A stretch of DNA of 64,000 nt. It comes from Pseudomonadota bacterium (GTDB lineage: Bacteria > Cyanobacteriota > Vampirovibrionia > Obscuribacterales > Obscuribacteraceae). The position numbers and the translations under genes are program-made. The notes below the pieces were generated by a model that was given only the letters and a program-made list of their open reading frames with translations, had not been told where the DNA came from and made no database searches. Where the stretch lies: contig JAJPGY010000039.1 of NCBI GenBank assembly GCA_021325555.1, positions 124,001 to 188,000 on the forward strand. Direction: 5' to 3'. Below are positions 61,164-64,000 of the stretch, in pieces; position 1 is the first letter of the stretch; each line of letters begins with the position of its first letter.

Positions 61164-62984
61164 GTGGTTTCAGAAAACACATCGGGCGCGGGGGTGCGTA
61201 AGCTATGCCTTACCTGCCGCAGGGAGTTCACCGGACCGATTACCAGGTGTCCGGATGACCAGATGAATCTGGTCGTCACCTCGGCCGAGGAGGCGACTGA
61301 TCCGTTCGTGGGCACCGTGCTTGCCGACCGCTACGATATCCTTGCCGTTGCCGGGCGGGGCGGCATGGGCGTGGTCTACAAGGCCCGTCAGGAGCTCATC
61401 GACCGCATCGTCGCCATCAAGATGCTCAAATCCGATCTCACCAGCGACGATCAAAGCGTGAGGCGTTTCCAGCTCGAGGCCAAGGCGGCGAGCCGACTCC
61501 ATCACCCGAACGTGATCACAATTCACGACTTCGGCGTCGCCGGCAGCGGCCAGCCGTACATCGTCATGGACTTCATCGAAGGGGAGAGCCTGGCCGACAT
61601 CATCAAGCGCGAGGGGCGGGTAAACATCCACCGGGCGGTGCCGATCTTTCTGCAGGCGTGCAGCGCCCTCGAGCACGCCCATCGCCAGCACGTCATCCAC
61701 AGGGACGTCAAACCGAGCAACATCGTCCTCATCAAGACCGAGGATGAGGAGGCGACGGTCAAGGTGGTCGACTTCGGGATCGCCAAGCTGACCGCGCTGT
61801 CGGGGCAGGAGTCGCTGCACCTGACGAAAACCGGGGAGGTGTTCGGCAGCCCGATCTACATGAGCCCGGAGCAGTGCCGCGGGGAGACGCTGACCGCCGC
61901 CTCGGACATCTACTCCATGGGCGTCACCATGTACGAGGCGCTGGTCGGCTTCCCGCCCCTGGTGGGAAAGACGCTTGTGGACACCATGTCCAAGCACGTC
62001 AACGAGACGCCCCCCTCGCTGCGCTACGCTTACCCGGATCTCTGCGTGCCGGCTCCGATCGAGGCGATCATCTTGAAGGCCCTGGAGAAGGACAAGAACC
62101 TGCGCTACGAGTCGATGCTGGAGATGAAGGAGGCTCTGGAATTCGCCTACAGGCAGTCTTTCCCGGAGGAGCTGCCCCCGGACGTCGCGCCGCAGGCGGT
62201 GTCACAAGCCCAGATGTCCATGCCGGGCGCTTCCGCCCGCGCGCAGAGCGAGCCGGTTTTGCCGCGGGGGCAGATGGCAGCTTTGCGCCAGGCCGCCTCG
62301 AGGCCTGCGACGCCGCCCTGGGTGCCGGCGCTGATTGGCGCCGTCGTCCTGGCGGTCGTGGCCGGCCTGGGCTGGTTCGCCTGGTCCACCATGGGCGGAT
62401 CGGCGGCTACCGGGATTGTCTACTTCCTGCAGGATGGTGGAGATGAGGGCGTGCTGCACTTGTTCAGAACCGACAGGCACGAGCTCATGAAGCTCAGGTT
62501 CGGCCACCTGGACCGCAAGCAGCTGCAGGGCGGTCTGGGCGCAGCCAACGGGGCGGTCTGGAATGTCGCCTACCATAGCGACAAGAGTGGCCTGGTCCTC
62601 GACAACGCCCGTTTTGACGCCGGGTTCGACGAGCCGGTGCAGGCGGCGGACAGGCTGGTGCGCGGTCACTATCAGGAGCTGGCCAGGCAGCAGTACCGGC
62701 GAGCCTACGATGAGCTGAGTCCGGAGTGGCAACGACGACAATCCTACGACGCTTTCGAGAAGGGCTGCGCGCGCCAGCGCTATGCGGCGGCAGCCGGGCA
62801 GGCGCCCACCGACGCGATCAAGATTGTCGAGCAGAAAAAGGGCCAGGTAACGCTGCTGGCCGATCTCCGGTACTTCGTCGAGGGCGAAGACCGGTGCTAC
62901 CGGTTTGTCGTAAAGAAGATCGACGACCGGTGGCGGATTGACAGGGTCGAGCCGGTGAGCCGCGAGGACTGGAACGCCGCCTGA
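61164..62984 (+). CDS. Transmembrane Ser/Thr protein kinase with N-terminal Cys motif
   Basis: A 606-residue PknB-type kinase. The N-terminus has C-x2-C (KLCLTCRREF) and a further Cys (RCPDDQ), resembling a zinc ribbon. Kinase domain ~50-330: glycine loop AGRGGMGVVYKA, K86 (VAIKML), catalytic D181 in HRDVKPSN, D203 in VDFGIAK and GSPIYMSPEQ. All key residues are intact. A linker, one transmembrane helix (~387-407) and a ~200-residue extracytoplasmic region follow, with a C-terminal alpha/beta domain (ARQQYRRAYDELSPEWQRRQSYDAFEKG). GTG start. Confidence 0.92.
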   Translation: MVSENTSGAGVRKLCLTCRREFTGPITRCPDDQMNLVVTSAEEATDPFVGTVLADRYDILAVAGRGGMGVVYKARQELIDRIVAIKMLKSDLTSDDQSVRRFQLEAKAASRLHHPNVITIHDFGVAGSGQPYIVMDFIEGESLADIIKREGRVNIHRAVPIFLQACSALEHAHRQHVIHRDVKPSNIVLIKTEDEEATVKVVDFGIAKLTALSGQESLHLTKTGEVFGSPIYMSPEQCRGETLTAASDIYSMGVTMYEALVGFPPLVGKTLVDTMSKHVNETPPSLRYAYPDLCVPAPIEAIILKALEKDKNLRYESMLEMKEALEFAYRQSFPEELPPDVAPQAVSQAQMSMPGASARAQSEPVLPRGQMAALRQAASRPATPPWVPALIGAVVLAVVAGLGWFAWSTMGGSAATGIVYFLQDGGDEGVLHLFRTDRHELMKLRFGHLDRKQLQGGLGAANGAVWNVAYHSDKSGLVLDNARFDAGFDEPVQAADRLVRGHYQELARQQYRRAYDELSPEWQRRQSYDAFEKGCARQRYAAAAGQAPTDAIKIVEQKKGQVTLLADLRYFVEGEDRCYRFVVKKIDDRWRIDRVEPVSREDWNAA

Positions 62985-62989
62985 AGCTG

Positions 62990-63508
62990 TCAGTTGAGCA
63001 CGGTGGACAGCGGCTCCGGCTGGGGATCTTCCAGGTGCTCCAGCACGCGCTTGGCCTGGACGGTGATCTGCCCGTTGTTCTCCAGGATGGCGAAGTGAAC
63101 GTGCTCGATGCTGCCAACGCCGTCGCGCCGGATGGCGGCCATCAGCTCGTGAAGGGTGATGTGCTCGCGGTCCAGGACCTCGTGGTCGACCCGCCCGTTG
63201 TGCACCAGTATCTGCGGCCGCCCCTCGATGAGCGCCTCCATCTTCTTGGAGCGATGGGTCAGGTAGCCGACTATCGAGTTGAGCGCGACCAGCGTCAGGC
63301 AAAGGATGATGCCGCCCGGGATCGAGTCGTCGGTGCCGACCATGGCGTTTTGCACGGCGTTGGCTATGACCAGCAGCAGGACCAGGTCAAACGGGGCCAG
63401 TTGCCCTACCTGCCGTTTGCCGGTGATTCGAAGCAAAACCAGCAGGAACGCGTAGGTGAGGCTGGCGCGGACAACCAGGCACCACCACGGCTCGGACAGC
63501 TCCCACAT
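62990..63508 (-). CDS. DUF421 (YetF-like) membrane protein
   Basis: A 172-residue member of the DUF421 family. Three N-terminal helices (LTYAFLLVLLRITGKRQVGQL, LVLLLVIANAVQNAMVG, IILCLTLVALNSIVGYL) carry the conserved GKRQxGQL and DxVLxxxxANxVQNAM text. A cytosolic C-terminal domain follows (LEALI-type EGRPQILVHNGRV). GGGAAGGGAG precedes the ATG. Role unknown in the family (B. subtilis YetF/YrbG relatives). Confidence 0.9.
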   Translation of the reverse strand: MWELSEPWWCLVVRASLTYAFLLVLLRITGKRQVGQLAPFDLVLLLVIANAVQNAMVGTDDSIPGGIILCLTLVALNSIVGYLTHRSKKMEALIEGRPQILVHNGRVDHEVLDREHITLHELMAAIRRDGVGSIEHVHFAILENNGQITVQAKRVLEHLEDPQPEPLSTVLN

Positions 63509-63797
63509 CTCCCTTCCCCCGCGATCGACGAAGCCGGCGTCCTAGAATACCACCAGGTTTTCAAGGCGCGCAGGTGAACTCTGTGTAACGATCGCCGGCC
63601 CCGCGCATCGGCAGCAGTTTGCCCAAAATTACTATAAACCATAATAGAAGGACAACGAAAAAAATGACCTGATGTGGGAGCCTCGGTTGGGGATGCCGGC
63701 TACGAGGGGCAGATCACGCCTGGCAGCACGAGGACGTCGCTGCCGGGCCCGGCAGCCTTTCGGCAGCGGGCCCGGCAGCTGTCCTGCCCGGAGAAGA
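63509..63797. other. Intergenic region with promoter-like box and long hairpin
   Basis: Holds TATAGTA on the minus strand (63636-63630), about 120 bases upstream of the DUF421 gene, and a perfect 13-bp hairpin downstream of the pepA-like stop. No gene seen. Confidence 0.5.
63739..63779 (-). terminator. Perfect 13-bp hairpin after the pepA-like gene
   Basis: GCTGCCGGGCCCG (63739-63751) and CGGGCCCGGCAGC (63767-63779) are exact complements with a 15-base loop. It follows the leucyl aminopeptidase stop on the minus strand. No T run, so it may act with Rho or as an RNA stabiliser. Confidence 0.55.
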
Positions 63798-64000
63798 TCA
63801 GGCGTATTGCTGGAGGAAGCGAACCAGAGTGCGGACACCGACCCCGGTTCCACCTTCTGGGTCCACTCCCTGCTCGTGCCGCCGGAAGGAGGTGGCGGCG
63901 ATATCGGCGTGGATCCAAGACACGCCTTCCTTGACGAACTCGCGCAGGAACCAGGCGGCCACAATGTGGCCCGGCCCCTCGCCGTCGTTGGTCAGGTCGG
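63798..64000 (-). CDS. Leucyl aminopeptidase C-terminus, 5' end outside window
   Basis: The minus-strand frame reads into the window from its right end and stops at TGA (63800-63798). Its text includes LTNDGEGPGHIVAAWFLREF, WIHADIAATSF and GGTGVGVRTLVRFLQQYA. This is the C-terminal part of an M17 aminopeptidase (PepA), whose family ending is typically DIAGTA..GATGVGVRLL. The two-metal active site lies upstream of the window, so activity cannot be judged. Confidence 0.85.
   Translation of the reverse strand, partial: DLTNDGEGPGHIVAAWFLREFVKEGVSWIHADIAATSFRRHEQGVDPEGGTGVGVRTLVRFLQQYA

Noticed and set aside
60965-61201. 78-codon plus-strand frame upstream of the kinase
   Set aside because: No ribosome site, and it overlaps the kinase start in another frame.
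62202-63302. 366-codon minus-strand frame
   Set aside because: Runs antisense to the kinase C-terminus and overlaps the DUF421 gene in another frame.

Overview
The window is about 64 kb of GC-rich (roughly 63% by eye) bacterial chromosome. It is densely coding on both strands, with about 56 protein genes, including two that run off the window edges (an acyl-CoA dehydrogenase on the left, a leucyl aminopeptidase on the right). I saw no tRNA, rRNA, CRISPR array, insertion sequence or phage gene. The mixture fits an environmental chemoheterotroph: metabolic enzymes (acyl-CoA dehydrogenase, 3-hydroxybutyrate dehydrogenase, PanC, a CoaE fusion, DapD, cytidine deaminase, PPK2), many lineage-specific secreted or membrane-anchored proteins, a eukaryotic-type Ser/Thr kinase with a Cys4-like N-terminus, and TadE/TadG-like pilus proteins. 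The MutL C-terminal motif (EQHIAHER) resembles the form I associate with Cyanobacteria and their non-photosynthetic relatives. With the PPK2 gene and the large HEAT and TPR proteins this hints at a Vampirovibrionia/Obscuribacterales-like organism. That placement is an inference and not strong.

Layout. 1-12 kb: acyl-CoA dehydrogenase, an unknown HExxH protein, a metallophosphoesterase, a NarL-type two-component pair, mutL and a giant HEAAH/HEAT-repeat protein. 12-20 kb: exported and membrane proteins, a membrane-anchored thioredoxin, bdhA-like SDR, patatin, an unknown 362-aa protein and an opine-dehydrogenase-like protein. 20-30 kb: an IlvC paralogue lacking catalytic residues, panC, a double retropepsin-like TPR protein, a degenerate GGDEF protein, the CoaE fusion and PPK2. 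30-42 kb: OsmC, BT1 transporter, exported proteins, CorC/CNNM exporter, HDAC-family deacetylase, orphan Dam methylase, a Cys-containing 59-aa protein and a C39-like peptidase. 42-48 kb: a PDZ-less S41 protease, a translationally coupled M20 hydrolase and dapD, GDPD and rhomboid. 48-54 kb: beta-CASP nuclease, cytidine deaminase, a second anchored thioredoxin, an exported HMA metal-binding protein facing a Cys-motif protein, and a TPR lipoprotein. 54-64 kb: TadG- and TadE-like proteins, NCS1 permease, Ser/Thr kinase, DUF421 protein and the pepA end.

How genes work together. CoA-related functions cluster loosely between 20 and 29 kb (IlvC-like reductase, PanC, CoaE fusion). DapD and an M20 amidohydrolase overlap by four bases and probably serve diaminopimelate synthesis. 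Envelope proteolysis is well represented: S41, rhomboid, C39-like, two putative zincins and a double aspartic protease. MutL and a Dam-type methylase occur in one window without a restriction enzyme beside the methylase.

The strongest candidates for something undescribed are three. First is a single 615-codon frame joining dephospho-CoA kinase to a Cys-rich segment, one transmembrane helix and an exported domain. Second is the IlvC paralogue that has lost an active-site Lys and a metal-ligand Glu and lies next to panC. Third is a recurrent ATAGTA element in intergenic regions that may be a -10 type promoter box. Nothing here looks like a complete new defence system.
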